Assembly: GCA_002712885.1 (NCBI GenBank) | Contig: PAUN01000014.1 | Coordinates: 73,298 to 108,644 of the forward strand | Length of the DNA stretch: 35,347 nucleotides | Reading direction: 5' to 3' | From: Acidobacteriota bacterium | GTDB taxonomy: Bacteria; Acidobacteriota; Vicinamibacteria; Vicinamibacterales; UBA8438 | Position numbers and translations under genes: made by a program | Notes under the pieces: generated by a model | What the model saw: only the letters and a program-made list of their open reading frames with translations | What the model was told of the DNA's origin: nothing | Databases searched by the model: none | Shown here: positions 1 to 8,192 of the stretch, piece by piece | Layout of the letters: each line of letters starts with the position of its first letter | Numbering within the stretch: the stretch's first letter is position 1

Positions 1-972
1 TGGGACTATGACTTCCCGGCGGCCCCGAATCTGGTCGACATCACCGTCGATGGTCGTGACATCAAGGCGGTGGCGCTTGTCAGCAAGCAAGGCTTCACCT
101 ACGTGTTCGACCGGGCCACCGGCGAACCGGTGTGGCCGATCGAAGAGCGGGCGGTACCCGCCGGAAATGTCCCGGGCGAATGGTACGCGCCCACGCAGCC
201 GTTTCCGACCAAGCCACCGCCGTTCGAGCATCAAGGCGTGCTGGTGGACGATCTCATCGACTTCACCCCAGAGCTGCGTCGTGAGGCGGAAGAGATCCTG
301 GCCGGATATGTCTCGGGGCCGCTGTTCACGCCCCCGACCATCATTGACGAGCGGCCGGGAGGTACACGCGGGACGATTCAGTCGCCTGGACTCGTGGGGG
401 GCGCTGACTGGAACGGGGCGGCGGTCGACCCGGAGACCGGCATGCTCTACGTGCCGACCGCGCGCACCCCGGCCGTGGTTGGACTGACGCCGTCTGAACA
501 CCCACGGTCGAACGTCGATTTCGTGATGCGTGCCCTCGACATGGCCATCGGACCACAAGGCTTGCCGCTGCTGAAGCCGCCGTACGGGAGCCTGGTGGCG
601 ATCGACCTCAACGAGGGGGAGATCCGGTGGCGCGTGCCGAATGGTGATGGTCCCCGCGACCACCCCGCTCTACGCGATCTCGATCTCCCGCCGTTGGGAC
701 AGTCCGGCCGCGTCTCACCGCTGGTCACCCGCAGTCTGATCTTTCTCGGCCAGGGAGTGGACCGCGGCATGGTGTTTCTGCCCGAGGGGGTCGGCGGCAA
801 GTCGCTTCGCGCCTACGACAAAGAGACCGGTGCCGTGGTCGCCGAGGTGGCACTGCCGGGCGGGACGAGCGCTGCCCCGATCACCTATATGGCGGGTGGC
901 AAGCAGCACATCGTAGTGACCGTCGGGTGGACGGACATGGAAAGCGAGTGGGTGGCCCTCGCGCTGCCGTGA
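1..972 (+). CDS. PQQ-dependent dehydrogenase, C-terminal part (5' end outside window)
   Basis: The reading frame is open from base 1 (WDYDFPAAPNLVDI) and ends with TGA at 972, so the gene begins upstream and the ORF-track start at 70 is only an internal codon. About 323 residues of an eight-bladed quinoprotein propeller are present. Family marks are WDYD at the very edge, SKQG about 30 residues later, DRATGEPVWPIEE, PTQPFPTKPPP, and a closing AYDKETG blade with SAAPITY. The family oxidises alcohols or sugars in the periplasm and passes electrons to quinone or cytochrome c. It is a clear paralogue of the 20016-22091 gene, sharing identical stretches such as GEPVWPIEER and TQPFPTKPPP. WDYD is intact here but WNMD in that paralogue. 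The substrate cannot be told. The downstream haem-bearing protein is a plausible electron partner (inference). Confidence 0.93.
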   Translation, partial: WDYDFPAAPNLVDITVDGRDIKAVALVSKQGFTYVFDRATGEPVWPIEERAVPAGNVPGEWYAPTQPFPTKPPPFEHQGVLVDDLIDFTPELRREAEEILAGYVSGPLFTPPTIIDERPGGTRGTIQSPGLVGGADWNGAAVDPETGMLYVPTARTPAVVGLTPSEHPRSNVDFVMRALDMAIGPQGLPLLKPPYGSLVAIDLNEGEIRWRVPNGDGPRDHPALRDLDLPPLGQSGRVSPLVTRSLIFLGQGVDRGMVFLPEGVGGKSLRAYDKETGAVVAEVALPGGTSAAPITYMAGGKQHIVVTVGWTDMESEWVALALP

Positions 973-1095
973 CGCCGCCACACGCCCACAGGCGGGATGC
1001 CCCGCTGGCGACTTATGTTGCGACTCACGGTTACAGGACACTAGCAACTGGCAACCCATCGCGGGTGGGCCCCGAGTGACGACAGGAGACAGACG

Positions 1096-3261
1096 ATGAC
1101 CAGAGGTAAAGCGGCGGTGCTCGGCGGCGTGGGAATCGGGGTCGTCGCCGCCGTGCTGGTGGCAGCGCCGGAGCTGACCGCGAGGCAGTCGGCCGTGGCT
1201 ATCGACAACGACGACATCGGGGGCGTGGTGACCGGGCCGAACGGTCCCGAGGCCGGGGTCTGGGTGATTGCCGAGACCACAGACCTGCCCACCCGGTTTA
1301 ACCGCACGGTCGTGACGGATGACCAGGGACGCTACGTGGTGCCGGATTTGCCTGAGGCCACCTACGACGTCTGGGTCCGCGGGTATGGCCTGGTTGACTC
1401 GGCGAAACAGCAAGCGTCACCGGGGGCGCGAATGGACATGACCGCGGTGGTGGCGCCCGATGCTCAGGCCGCTGCGCAGTATTTCCCCGCCGGCTACTGG
1501 TACTCGCTGCTCGAGGCGCCCGGTCCGGAGGAGTTTCCCGGCACCGGGCCTGAGGGCAACGGCATCTCGGCAAGTATCTCCGACCAGGCCACCTGGCTCC
1601 GGGGGCTGAAGTCTGGTGGGTGTACCGCGTGCCACGCGTTGGGTAACAAGGCCACCCGCGAAGTGCCGCCACAGCTCGGAGAATTCGACTCACTGGTCAA
1701 CGCCTGGGACCGACGTATCCAGTCGGGTCAAGCGGGCGGCAGCATGAGTGGTGCTCTCGATCGCATGGGCCGTCGTCGCGCGCTCGAGATGTATGCCGAC
1801 TGGACCGGCCGCATCATGGCGGGCGAGCTGCCTCCTACCCCTCCCCGGCCGCGCGGCGTCGAGCGCAATGTCGTGATTACCCAGTGGGACTGGGCCGACC
1901 AGCACGCCTATCTCCACGACGAGGTGTCCACCGACAAGCGCAATCCCACGGTCAACGCGAACGGACCCATTTACGGCGCGCTCGAAGCGAGCGCCGACTA
2001 TGTGCCGGTGCTGGACCCGGTCCGGAACGAGACGAGGCAGATTCCGGTCCCGGTTCGCGACCCCAACACGCCGCTGGCGGCTGGCCCGCCGCTCGCTCCC
2101 TCGCCCTACTGGGGGGACGAGGCGATCTGGGATAGTCAGACGAATATCCACAACCCGATGCTTGACCAAGACGGGCGTGTCTGGCTGACCTCCCGGGTCC
2201 GGGGACCGGACAACCCGCCGGATTGCCTCGAAGGTTCGGATCACCCCTCGGCTCAGGTCTTTCCAAACGCCCGGGCTGGGCGCCATCTGGCGGTGTACGA
2301 CCCGGCCGACGGAGAGATGACGCTCATCGGCACCTGTTTCAGCACCCACCACCTGATTTTCGCGGAAGACGAGGACAACACGCTGTGGACGAGCGGCGGT
2401 GGGCAGGTGATCGGCTGGCTGAATACCGCGGTGTTCCTGGAGACCGGGGATGAGATGCAGGCGCAGGGTTGGAGTCCGCTGGTCCTTGACTCGAACGGGA
2501 ACGGCCGCCGTGATGCGTACACTGAGCCGGGCGAGTCGAGCGACTCCGCCAAGGACACCCGGATCAGGTCAGGCTTCTACGGCGTGTCCGTCGACCCGAA
2601 CGACGGGTCCGTGTGGGGGTCGTCGCTGGGGATGCCAGGGGCCCTGCTCCGGTTCGTACCCGGCGACAATCCATCGTCCACCGGCCTCACCGAGATCTAC
2701 GAAGTGCCGTGGGAGAACCCGCGGGCCGCGGTGCAGGGGTACTCGCCGCGTGGCATGGACATCGATCGCAACGGTGTGGTGTGGACGCCTCTGGCCAGTG
2801 GTCACTTGGCGAGCTTCGATCGTGGCGCGTGCACCGGCCCGCTCAACGGGCCGACCGCTACCGGCCAGCACTGTCCCGAAGGGTGGACGCTCTACGAGGA
2901 GCCGCTTCCGAAGATGAAGGGGATCACCGAGTCCGGTAGCTCCGAAGGCAGCTACTACGCCTGGGTGGATCAGTTCGACACCTCCGGGCTGGGAGCCAAC
3001 ACGCCCATTAGCACCGGCAACGCGTCCGAGGGCCTGCTGGCGTTGCGAAACGGCGAGTGGGTGGTGCTGCGCGTGCCGTATCCGCTCGGGTTCTACACCA
3101 AGTGGATGGACGGTCGGATCGACGATCCGGATGCTGGTTGGAAAGGGAAAGGACTGTGGGCCACCTGGAGCACACGGGCCCCGTTCCACGCCGAAACTGG
3201 CAAGGGCACGTCGAGCAAAGTCGTGAAGTTCCAGATGCGGCCTGATTCGCTGGCCAAGTAG
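1096..3261 (+). CDS. Secreted CarboxypepD_reg / haem c (CxxCH) / streptogramin-lyase-like propeller protein
   Basis: The start ATG is preceded by AGGAGA with suitable spacing. Residues 1-30 form a signal or anchor segment (AAVLGGVGIGVVAAVLVAAP). Residues 41-100 look like a carboxypeptidase-regulatory beta-sandwich (GGVVTGPNGPEAGVWVIAE, TDDQGRYVVPDLPEATYDVW). A single c-type haem motif, CTACH, lies at 176-180 (KSGGCTACHALGNK). From about residue 250 to the end, repeats of the type DQDGRVWLTSR, DPADGEM, DPNDGSVWGS and DIDRNGVVWTPL resemble the virginiamycin-B/streptogramin lyase propeller. It lies 123 bp after the PQQ dehydrogenase, same strand. A periplasmic electron acceptor or assembly partner for the quinoprotein is my inference. 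Antibiotic lyase activity should not be assumed from the propeller fold. The haem, the regulatory domain and the position are what is seen directly. Confidence 0.85.
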   Translation: MTRGKAAVLGGVGIGVVAAVLVAAPELTARQSAVAIDNDDIGGVVTGPNGPEAGVWVIAETTDLPTRFNRTVVTDDQGRYVVPDLPEATYDVWVRGYGLVDSAKQQASPGARMDMTAVVAPDAQAAAQYFPAGYWYSLLEAPGPEEFPGTGPEGNGISASISDQATWLRGLKSGGCTACHALGNKATREVPPQLGEFDSLVNAWDRRIQSGQAGGSMSGALDRMGRRRALEMYADWTGRIMAGELPPTPPRPRGVERNVVITQWDWADQHAYLHDEVSTDKRNPTVNANGPIYGALEASADYVPVLDPVRNETRQIPVPVRDPNTPLAAGPPLAPSPYWGDEAIWDSQTNIHNPMLDQDGRVWLTSRVRGPDNPPDCLEGSDHPSAQVFPNARAGRHLAVYDPADGEMTLIGTCFSTHHLIFAEDEDNTLWTSGGGQVIGWLNTAVFLETGDEMQAQGWSPLVLDSNGNGRRDAYTEPGESSDSAKDTRIRSGFYGVSVDPNDGSVWGSSLGMPGALLRFVPGDNPSSTGLTEIYEVPWENPRAAVQGYSPRGMDIDRNGVVWTPLASGHLASFDRGACTGPLNGPTATGQHCPEGWTLYEEPLPKMKGITESGSSEGSYYAWVDQFDTSGLGANTPISTGNASEGLLALRNGEWVVLRVPYPLGFYTKWMDGRIDDPDAGWKGKGLWATWSTRAPFHAETGKGTSSKVVKFQMRPDSLAK

Positions 3262-3330
3262 CCGTTCACCCTGCGGGCTGGGGCGGCACCTGTTCCAGGA
3301 CATAAGCAGGAAAAAAAGGTTGCGGGGGTG

Positions 3331-3392
3331 GTTTTCGGGCGAGGCGTTCGTCTGGCCAGGCGCGAGGAGGGAGCAGCCAGGCGGACGCCTCG
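3331..3392. repeat. Intergenic imperfect palindrome (dispersed repeat copy C)
   Basis: Arms 3340-3356 (cgaggcgttcgtctggc) and 3376-3392 (gccaggcggacgcctcg) are inverted repeats of 17 bp. The two positions that are not Watson-Crick are G-U compatible, giving a continuous 17-pair RNA stem around a 19-nt loop. Bases 3331-3355 match the repeat at 11900-11924 in 22 of 25 positions. Bases 3352-3384 match the reverse complement of 30807-30839 in 30 of 33. It lies between the convergent ends of the haem/propeller gene and the ModA-like gene, so it could act as a bidirectional terminator or mRNA-stabilising hairpin, although no U-tract follows. These are hand counts. Confidence 0.7.
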
Positions 3393-3468
3393 CTCGTCGC
3401 TCCGCTACTGGAGGCAGGACCAGGATGGCGAGTGGATGATGGCCGGAGGATGTGGGCGCAGGGTGACG

Positions 3469-4278
3469 TCACCGTAGTTCGACGCTACCGGACGCCGACT
3501 GAGGCGTCATCCCTGTCCGCGCGATGATCGGCGCAGCGTCGGGCGATGCGAGGTACGCGATCAGGCGTGTCGCCGCCCCCGGGGCTGCCGCCTGCGTCGT
3601 CACTCCGGCCGAGAACATCGTGACTTTCTGCACGGCGTCGGGGATCGGCCCGACGTAGGTGATGCCCTCGATTGGGAGCAGTTCGCTGACCTGCTGGAAG
3701 CCGAGAGCCGCGTCACCGCGCGCGACCACCGCCCCCACCCTCTCTCCGACGACCCTGGTACTCTTCACGGCCATTTGTTCCGCGATCCCAAGACGTGGAA
3801 AGAGCACGGTCGACAGATATGTGCCGCTGGCGCTGGCCGAATAGGCCACCGAATCCGCACGCAACAGCGTTCTCGTGAAGGCGTCCACCGTGCTGATGTC
3901 CGGTGTGACGGTGTCGTCGGGAACCGCCATCCCGACCTGTGACGCCGCCAGGTCGACCCGGCTGTCTGCGACGACGAGTCCGGTAGAGGCTAGCAGGTCG
4001 AGGCCCTCGCGGGCCAGGATGACCACGTCTGCCGCCTCTCCGCGGTTCAACCGGCTGGGGATCGAGGACGGTGCGCCACCCATCGACGCGCCATACACCG
4101 TGGCGAGTGCTATCCCCGTCTGTTTCGAGAAGTCCGCCGACAGCGCCACGTAGGCTGCCGTGAAGCCGCCCGAGCTCATCACGTCGAGTCGAACGTTCGA
4201 CTGCGACGGCGCCGCCAGCAAGGCGGCGCCGACCAGCAGTCCCGCGAGCGAAACGGACGAAACGGTTCTGGCGACCAT
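3469..4278 (-). CDS. ModA-like periplasmic substrate-binding protein (orphan)
   Basis: 269 residues with a signal peptide (SLAGLLVGAALLAAPS) followed by LDVMSSGGFTAAYVALSADF, the typical opening of a molybdate-type solute-binding domain. Further marks are GEAADVVILAREGLDLL, a central VAYSASASGTYLSTV stretch, RGDAALGFQQVSELLP and a C-terminal AYLASPDAAPIIARTGM segment, which is the usual closing helix. Length matches the ModA family. No permease or ATPase gene is adjacent, so it is either an orphan binding protein or works with components elsewhere. Many acidobacterial and proteobacterial relatives of this type are stand-alone, and their ligand is unproven. The start ATG has no strong Shine-Dalgarno. 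The gene diverges from the serine hydrolase across about 170 bp. Confidence 0.85.
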   Translation of the reverse strand: MVARTVSSVSLAGLLVGAALLAAPSQSNVRLDVMSSGGFTAAYVALSADFSKQTGIALATVYGASMGGAPSSIPSRLNRGEAADVVILAREGLDLLASTGLVVADSRVDLAASQVGMAVPDDTVTPDISTVDAFTRTLLRADSVAYSASASGTYLSTVLFPRLGIAEQMAVKSTRVVGERVGAVVARGDAALGFQQVSELLPIEGITYVGPIPDAVQKVTMFSAGVTTQAAAPGAATRLIAYLASPDAAPIIARTGMTPQSASGSVELR

Positions 4279-4339
4279 GCGCGGTCGATTATGTCTCGCC
4301 TCGCGGGGATTGCACCGTCAAAGGGGACCGTCTTCGGGG

Positions 4340-4345
4340 TACACT
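4340..4345 (+). promoter_or_regulatory. Possible -10 element (TACACT) for the serine hydrolase
   Basis: TACACT matches the sigma-70 -10 consensus at four of six positions and sits about 100 bp before the chosen ATG in the divergent intergenic region. The ten bases gtacactcgg recur exactly at 19354-19363, upstream of the cupin gene. No convincing -35 hexamer is visible at the proper distance. Tentative. Confidence 0.3.
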
Positions 4346-4447
4346 CGGCCTGTCTTGTGGCCCGAGGGCGCTTCGACCCGGTTGGTCCGGCGGTCCTGAG
4401 GGGGCCCGTGTTACGACGAATGCCCACAGTGGCCTGGGAGAGTGGTG

Positions 4448-5755
4448 ATGAACACGTCGACACCGAAATGGCTCGCGTTGGTTGCCATCACGGCGATGGC
4501 CGTGACGGTCGGGCTCCGCGGCGCCGCGGCCGATTTGCCGGAGATGGATGGTGTCCCGACCGCGACCGCGGAGACGGTTGGGATGTCGTCCGAGCGTCTC
4601 GAGCAGATCGACCGCGTCATGCAGGCGTATATCGATCGAAACGAAACCGCGGGGGTCGTGACGCTTGTGGCGCGAAAGGGCAAGGTGGTGCATTTCTCGG
4701 CGCTGGGTGAGCGAGATGCCGAGAGCGGCGCGCCGATGACGCACGACAGCATCTTTCGTATCGCGTCGATGACGAAGCCGATCGCGTCAGTAGCGCTGAT
4801 GATGATGTACGAGGAGGGGCGCTTCCAACTGCGCGACCCGATCTCGAAGTGGCTCCCGGAATTTGCCGACATGCGGGTAGCCATTCCCTCACCCCCGCAA
4901 GAGCGAGTGACTGGGCGATACAAGACCGTGCCGGCCGCGACCCAGATCACGGTGCAGCAGCTGTTGACCCACACGGCCGGACTCCCGAACAGCTACCGGG
5001 GCATCACCCAGCCGGAGTTTCAGCGGATGTCCGCCCAAACCACACCGGGCGACACCGTCGGCGACATGGTGAAACGACTGGCCGCATTGCCGCTCAACTT
5101 CCAGCCGGGTGAGCATTGGGAATATGGGCGGGCCACCGACGTCGTCGGCCGATTGGTCGAGGTGATGTCAGGGCAGACGCTCGATGAGTTCTTCAAAGAG
5201 CGGATCTTCGCGCCGCTCAACATGACCGACACCCACTTCTTTCTGCCGGAGTCGAAGCTGGACCGCTTCACGGCGCTGTATGGACCGGATGCGAACGGCC
5301 AGATCACGCTGTCGGAGGCCCCGACCGCGGCCAGCCGCTATGTGGCCGAGCCGCACACCTACTTCAGCGGCGCTGGCGGCCTGGTCTCGACCGCGCGTGA
5401 CTACTTCCGATTCCAGCAGATGATGCTGAACGGCGGCGAACTGGAGGGCACTCGGCTGCTGAGCCGGAAGACGGTCGAGATGATGACCGCCAACCACACT
5501 GGCGACAAGGGCATCTGGCTGGCGGGTCCCGGCTACGGCTTCGGGCTGGGCTACGCCATCGTGACCGATCTCGGTCCAGCCGCGACCCCTCGTTCGGAAC
5601 GGTCCTTCTACTGGAGTGGTGCCTTCGGCACCATCTTCTGGGTGGACCCGATCGAAGAGGTCATCGGCATCGTCATGCAGCAACTGCGGCCCTACACCCA
5701 CATCAACGTCCGGCCTGACATGGCGTCGATGACCTATCAGGCGATTATCGATTAG
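4448..5755 (+). CDS. Serine hydrolase, beta-lactamase/esterase family (class C-like)
   Basis: I chose ATG 4448 over the GTG at 4442 because GGGAG lies at the right spacing before it. A signal peptide (LALVAITAMAVTVGLRGAAA) precedes the mature domain. The nucleophile motif SMTK (IFRIASMTKPIASVALM) lies near residue 107. LLTHTAGLPNSY is the usual family signature after it, and WEYGRATDVVGRLVE occupies the position of the YxN motif, here Y-G-R. FSGAGGLVSTARDYFRFQQMM and a C-terminal FYWSGAFGTIFWVDP segment complete the fold. About 435 residues is normal for this family of periplasmic esterases and D-amino-acid hydrolases. True beta-lactamase activity is not implied. It ends convergently 44 bp from the propeller gene at 5800. 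Confidence 0.92.
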   Translation: MNTSTPKWLALVAITAMAVTVGLRGAAADLPEMDGVPTATAETVGMSSERLEQIDRVMQAYIDRNETAGVVTLVARKGKVVHFSALGERDAESGAPMTHDSIFRIASMTKPIASVALMMMYEEGRFQLRDPISKWLPEFADMRVAIPSPPQERVTGRYKTVPAATQITVQQLLTHTAGLPNSYRGITQPEFQRMSAQTTPGDTVGDMVKRLAALPLNFQPGEHWEYGRATDVVGRLVEVMSGQTLDEFFKERIFAPLNMTDTHFFLPESKLDRFTALYGPDANGQITLSEAPTAASRYVAEPHTYFSGAGGLVSTARDYFRFQQMMLNGGELEGTRLLSRKTVEMMTANHTGDKGIWLAGPGYGFGLGYAIVTDLGPAATPRSERSFYWSGAFGTIFWVDPIEEVIGIVMQQLRPYTHINVRPDMASMTYQAIID

Positions 5756-5799
5756 TCCCCTGGAAATTCCTTCTCCGACTGCGCCACACCGAATTGGCT

Positions 5800-7134
5800 T
5801 CAGGGCGCTGCCAGTGACGCCGAGATGATCTCCTCGTCGTTTCTCGCGATGATGTGCTTGTTCGCGTAGGCTGGGTGCGACCAGTTCACGTAGGTGAGTT
5901 CGCGCCGGTTGCCTGGGCGCGAGGTCGGTTTCAGCAATGACGTCCGGCTGATCTCCTCGTATCCCTCGGGCGAGAGCTTCGCGATGATCAAGTCGCCACG
6001 GTCATTGTTGATGAACACCCGGTCTTCGTGCTTCACCAGGAAGGCGCTCGTCCAGCGGGCGCGTTCGCCGGTCGCTTCCTGGGTCTCCCACACCCGTTCG
6101 CCGGTCGCGGCCACGAGGCATCTGAGTTGGCCGTAGCTGCCGAATCCGTAGATGTAGTCGCCTTCGATAATCGGCGTGCCGATCACGGCGTGCAGGCCAT
6201 CGGTCAGAATCTCGCTGTGGCTGTCGCCGCGCCAGCGCATCTCGGCGTCGGGCCGGTCGTTGTCCAGTCCCAACATCATCGGCCCGTCGTAGAACGTGGT
6301 GACGAACAGGTCGCTGCCGCGTCGCACCGGGGTCGCGACGGTCATGTCGTAGCCGACTTCGAACGGTTGTTCCCAGTAGACCTCGCCGGTCGCCGGGTCG
6401 AGTGACGAGACGGCCAGTGGGTGCCAGATGACGAGCTGTCGAACCCCACCGGCTTCGATGATGACCGGCTGCGCCACGCCGGCGCCCGCCTCGACCGAGG
6501 AGAGCGCGCGCCACACTTCGGCCCCGGTCGTGCGGTCAAACGCCACCACCTTGGCGTCAGGGGTGCCGCCGACGAGTGTGATGACTCGCTCGCCGTCCAC
6601 AATCGGGGCGCTGGCGAAGCCCCATTGCGGAATCTCCGCCCCGAAGTCTTCGACAAAATCGATACGCCACAGCACCTCGCCGGTGTCGACCTTCAGCGCG
6701 GTCATGATCCCGCTGGCGCCGACGGCGTAGACTTGGTCGCCGTCCACGGTAGGGGTGGCACGAGGGCCCTCGTCCCACGACACGCCCAGATAGCTGGCCT
6801 CCCAGCTCTGGGTCCAGACAATCTCCCCCGTTTCCTCGTCCAGGCAGAGGATGCGCTCGGTGCCGTCGAGCCCCCGGGCGCGCTCGAAGTCGGTGATGAA
6901 GATGCGTCCGTCGGACACCGACGGGCCGGAGAATCCATGATGAATCGGCGTGCGCCACCGCACGTCGAGCCCCGCCTCCGGGAAGGTCTCGAGGATGCCG
7001 GTTTCGGTCCAGACACCGACGCGTCCTTCGCCACGGAACTCGGGCCAGTCGTTGGCCAACGGCGCCGCGACGCCAAGGAGTACGAGCAGCACGGCGGCCG
7101 GGGCGGTTCGGGTCATGTGCGCGGAAGTGTTCAT
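5800..7134 (-). CDS. Secreted PQQ-like beta-propeller repeat protein
   Basis: I prefer the ATG at 7134 to the ORF-track start at 7173. It has a purine-rich GAGAGA upstream, follows the stop of the preceding MBL gene by about 40 bp, and puts the signal peptide (TAPAAVLLVLLGVAAPLA) near the N terminus; the next Met (MTRTAP) is also possible. The mature protein opens with NDWPEFRGEGRVGVW, the hallmark of small acidobacterial and planctomycetal quinoprotein-like propellers. It carries repeated blades: LDEETGEIVW, KVDTGEVLWR, DRTTGAEVWR, DPATGEVYWE and VAATGERVWE. Such BamB-like propellers may bind PQQ or serve as scaffolds. The C-terminal INNDRGDLIIAKLSPEGYEEISRT is conserved in this subfamily. 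The enzymatic role is unknown. It is probably co-transcribed with the upstream MBL hydrolase, and a similar propeller lies at 9432. Confidence 0.9.
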   Translation of the reverse strand: MNTSAHMTRTAPAAVLLVLLGVAAPLANDWPEFRGEGRVGVWTETGILETFPEAGLDVRWRTPIHHGFSGPSVSDGRIFITDFERARGLDGTERILCLDEETGEIVWTQSWEASYLGVSWDEGPRATPTVDGDQVYAVGASGIMTALKVDTGEVLWRIDFVEDFGAEIPQWGFASAPIVDGERVITLVGGTPDAKVVAFDRTTGAEVWRALSSVEAGAGVAQPVIIEAGGVRQLVIWHPLAVSSLDPATGEVYWEQPFEVGYDMTVATPVRRGSDLFVTTFYDGPMMLGLDNDRPDAEMRWRGDSHSEILTDGLHAVIGTPIIEGDYIYGFGSYGQLRCLVAATGERVWETQEATGERARWTSAFLVKHEDRVFINNDRGDLIIAKLSPEGYEEISRTSLLKPTSRPGNRRELTYVNWSHPAYANKHIIARNDEEIISASLAAP

Positions 7135-7177
7135 GTTTGCGTCTCTCAGCCGCGGTGACGGTCTGGCGATCACTCGC

Positions 7178-8086
7178 CTAGGGCGCGTCCAATTCGTCGT
7201 AGATCGCCTGCACGTTGGCGGCGGCGCGGTCCATGGTGTGGTCGGGATAGCGGGTGCGCAGGTCCAGCGCGGTGACGGCTTCGTCGACCGTGTGCCCGGC
7301 CGCCTTCGAGGCCCGTACGGCGTCGAGGAAGTCGCGGTTGAATCGCGCGTACTCTTTCAGGTCGTCCCAGGTGATCCACCCCCGCATCGGGCTTCCGGGC
7401 GGCGGGGGGATATGTCCGGGAATCACGCGTCGCACACCGTCGATCGACGCCACGATCCGGTCGAGGGTCTCGGGATAGGCGATGCCGCTCCCGCCGTTTT
7501 TCACGTCGATGTAGGGGGTGCCCATGAACGCAAACAGGTCACCCAGGTGCGCCATCCCCAACGCCGGAAAGACCACGACGATGTCGCCGTCGGTATGCCC
7601 GGCGCCGAAGTGATAGAGGTCGATCTGGTCGCGTCCTTCGAACAGCGTCATCGTGTCGCCCACCGTGCGATCCGGCAATCCGACCGCACCCGCCCCCGCG
7701 AAGATCTCCATGTCGCGCATTCGCGTGGTGGCATTCTCGTGGGCGATGATCTGGACGGTGGCGGGGAAGTCGGCATTGCCGCCCACGTGGTCGCCGTGTG
7801 TGTGGGTGTTGATGATGGTAGAGATCGGCTGGTCGGTGATCAGGCGCATGGTCTCGAGAATCGACTGGCCCCAACCGCCGAGCTTGGTGTCGACCAACAC
7901 CACCCCGTCGTTTTCCGTGACGAGCGCGGCGGTGTGCCCACCGCCGCCGCTGATGACATACAGGTTCTCGCGGACGTCCATCGACTGGATCGCCACCGTC
8001 CGGTCGTCTTGCGCCGTGCCGCCGGTGACCGCGACAGAGAGCAAGGCGGAGGTCGTCAAGCCGCCGAGGGCAATCGCTCGTAGCAC
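7178..8086 (-). CDS. Secreted MBL-fold metallo-hydrolase
   Basis: The ORF track begins at a TTG (8134), but GTG 8086 is better. AAAGGA precedes it by about nine bases, and it gives a standard signal peptide (VLRAIALGGLTTSALLSVAV). The zinc motif HTHGDH lies at residues 95-100 of this start. Further ligands come from GAGHTDGDIVVVFP, MAHLGDLF (Asp) and RVIPGHIPPPPG (His). Length, about 302 residues, fits periplasmic MBL-fold hydrolases annotated as beta-lactamase-like. YVISGGGGHTAALVTENDGVVLVDTKLG is the conserved opening strand pair. The substrate is not predictable, and lactonase or thioesterase activity is equally possible. The gene sits between an acetamidase-family gene upstream and a propeller gene downstream on the same strand, suggesting a three-gene minus-strand unit. 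Confidence 0.92.
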   Translation of the reverse strand: MLRAIALGGLTTSALLSVAVTGGTAQDDRTVAIQSMDVRENLYVISGGGGHTAALVTENDGVVLVDTKLGGWGQSILETMRLITDQPISTIINTHTHGDHVGGNADFPATVQIIAHENATTRMRDMEIFAGAGAVGLPDRTVGDTMTLFEGRDQIDLYHFGAGHTDGDIVVVFPALGMAHLGDLFAFMGTPYIDVKNGGSGIAYPETLDRIVASIDGVRRVIPGHIPPPPGSPMRGWITWDDLKEYARFNRDFLDAVRASKAAGHTVDEAVTALDLRTRYPDHTMDRAAANVQAIYDELDAP

Positions 8087-8192
8087 GTGAAACCGTCCTT
8101 TCCGGGATACCCCCGGCCGCGAGGGGGGCTTCAAATCATTACTGCCGCGGGTGACCCGCGTAGCGCCCGCGGGGTTCGGGGCGCAGCTCCGT

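Noticed and set aside
715-1413. Minus-strand ORF of 232 aa
   Set aside because: It overlaps the ends of two well-supported plus-strand genes, has arginine- and glycine-rich shadow composition and no domain. Treated as a GC-rich shadow frame.
1096-3261. Antibiotic (virginiamycin B) resistance lyase
   Set aside because: The propeller repeats are only generally similar. The protein has a haem site and regulatory domain not found in the resistance enzymes.
4448-5755. Antibiotic-resistance beta-lactamase
   Set aside because: The SxxK family includes many esterases and peptidases; the YxN motif is Y-G-R here, so resistance cannot be claimed.
6421-8083. Long plus-strand ORFs (245 and 377 aa) opposite the propeller and MBL genes
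   Set aside because: They are antisense to proteins with complete motifs (WPEFRG, HTHGDH). Their translations are His/Arg/Gly-rich with no recognisable domain.
8140-8192. Rho-independent terminator at the cgcggg-tga-cccgcg hairpin
   Set aside because: The stem is only six pairs and no U-tract follows on either strand.
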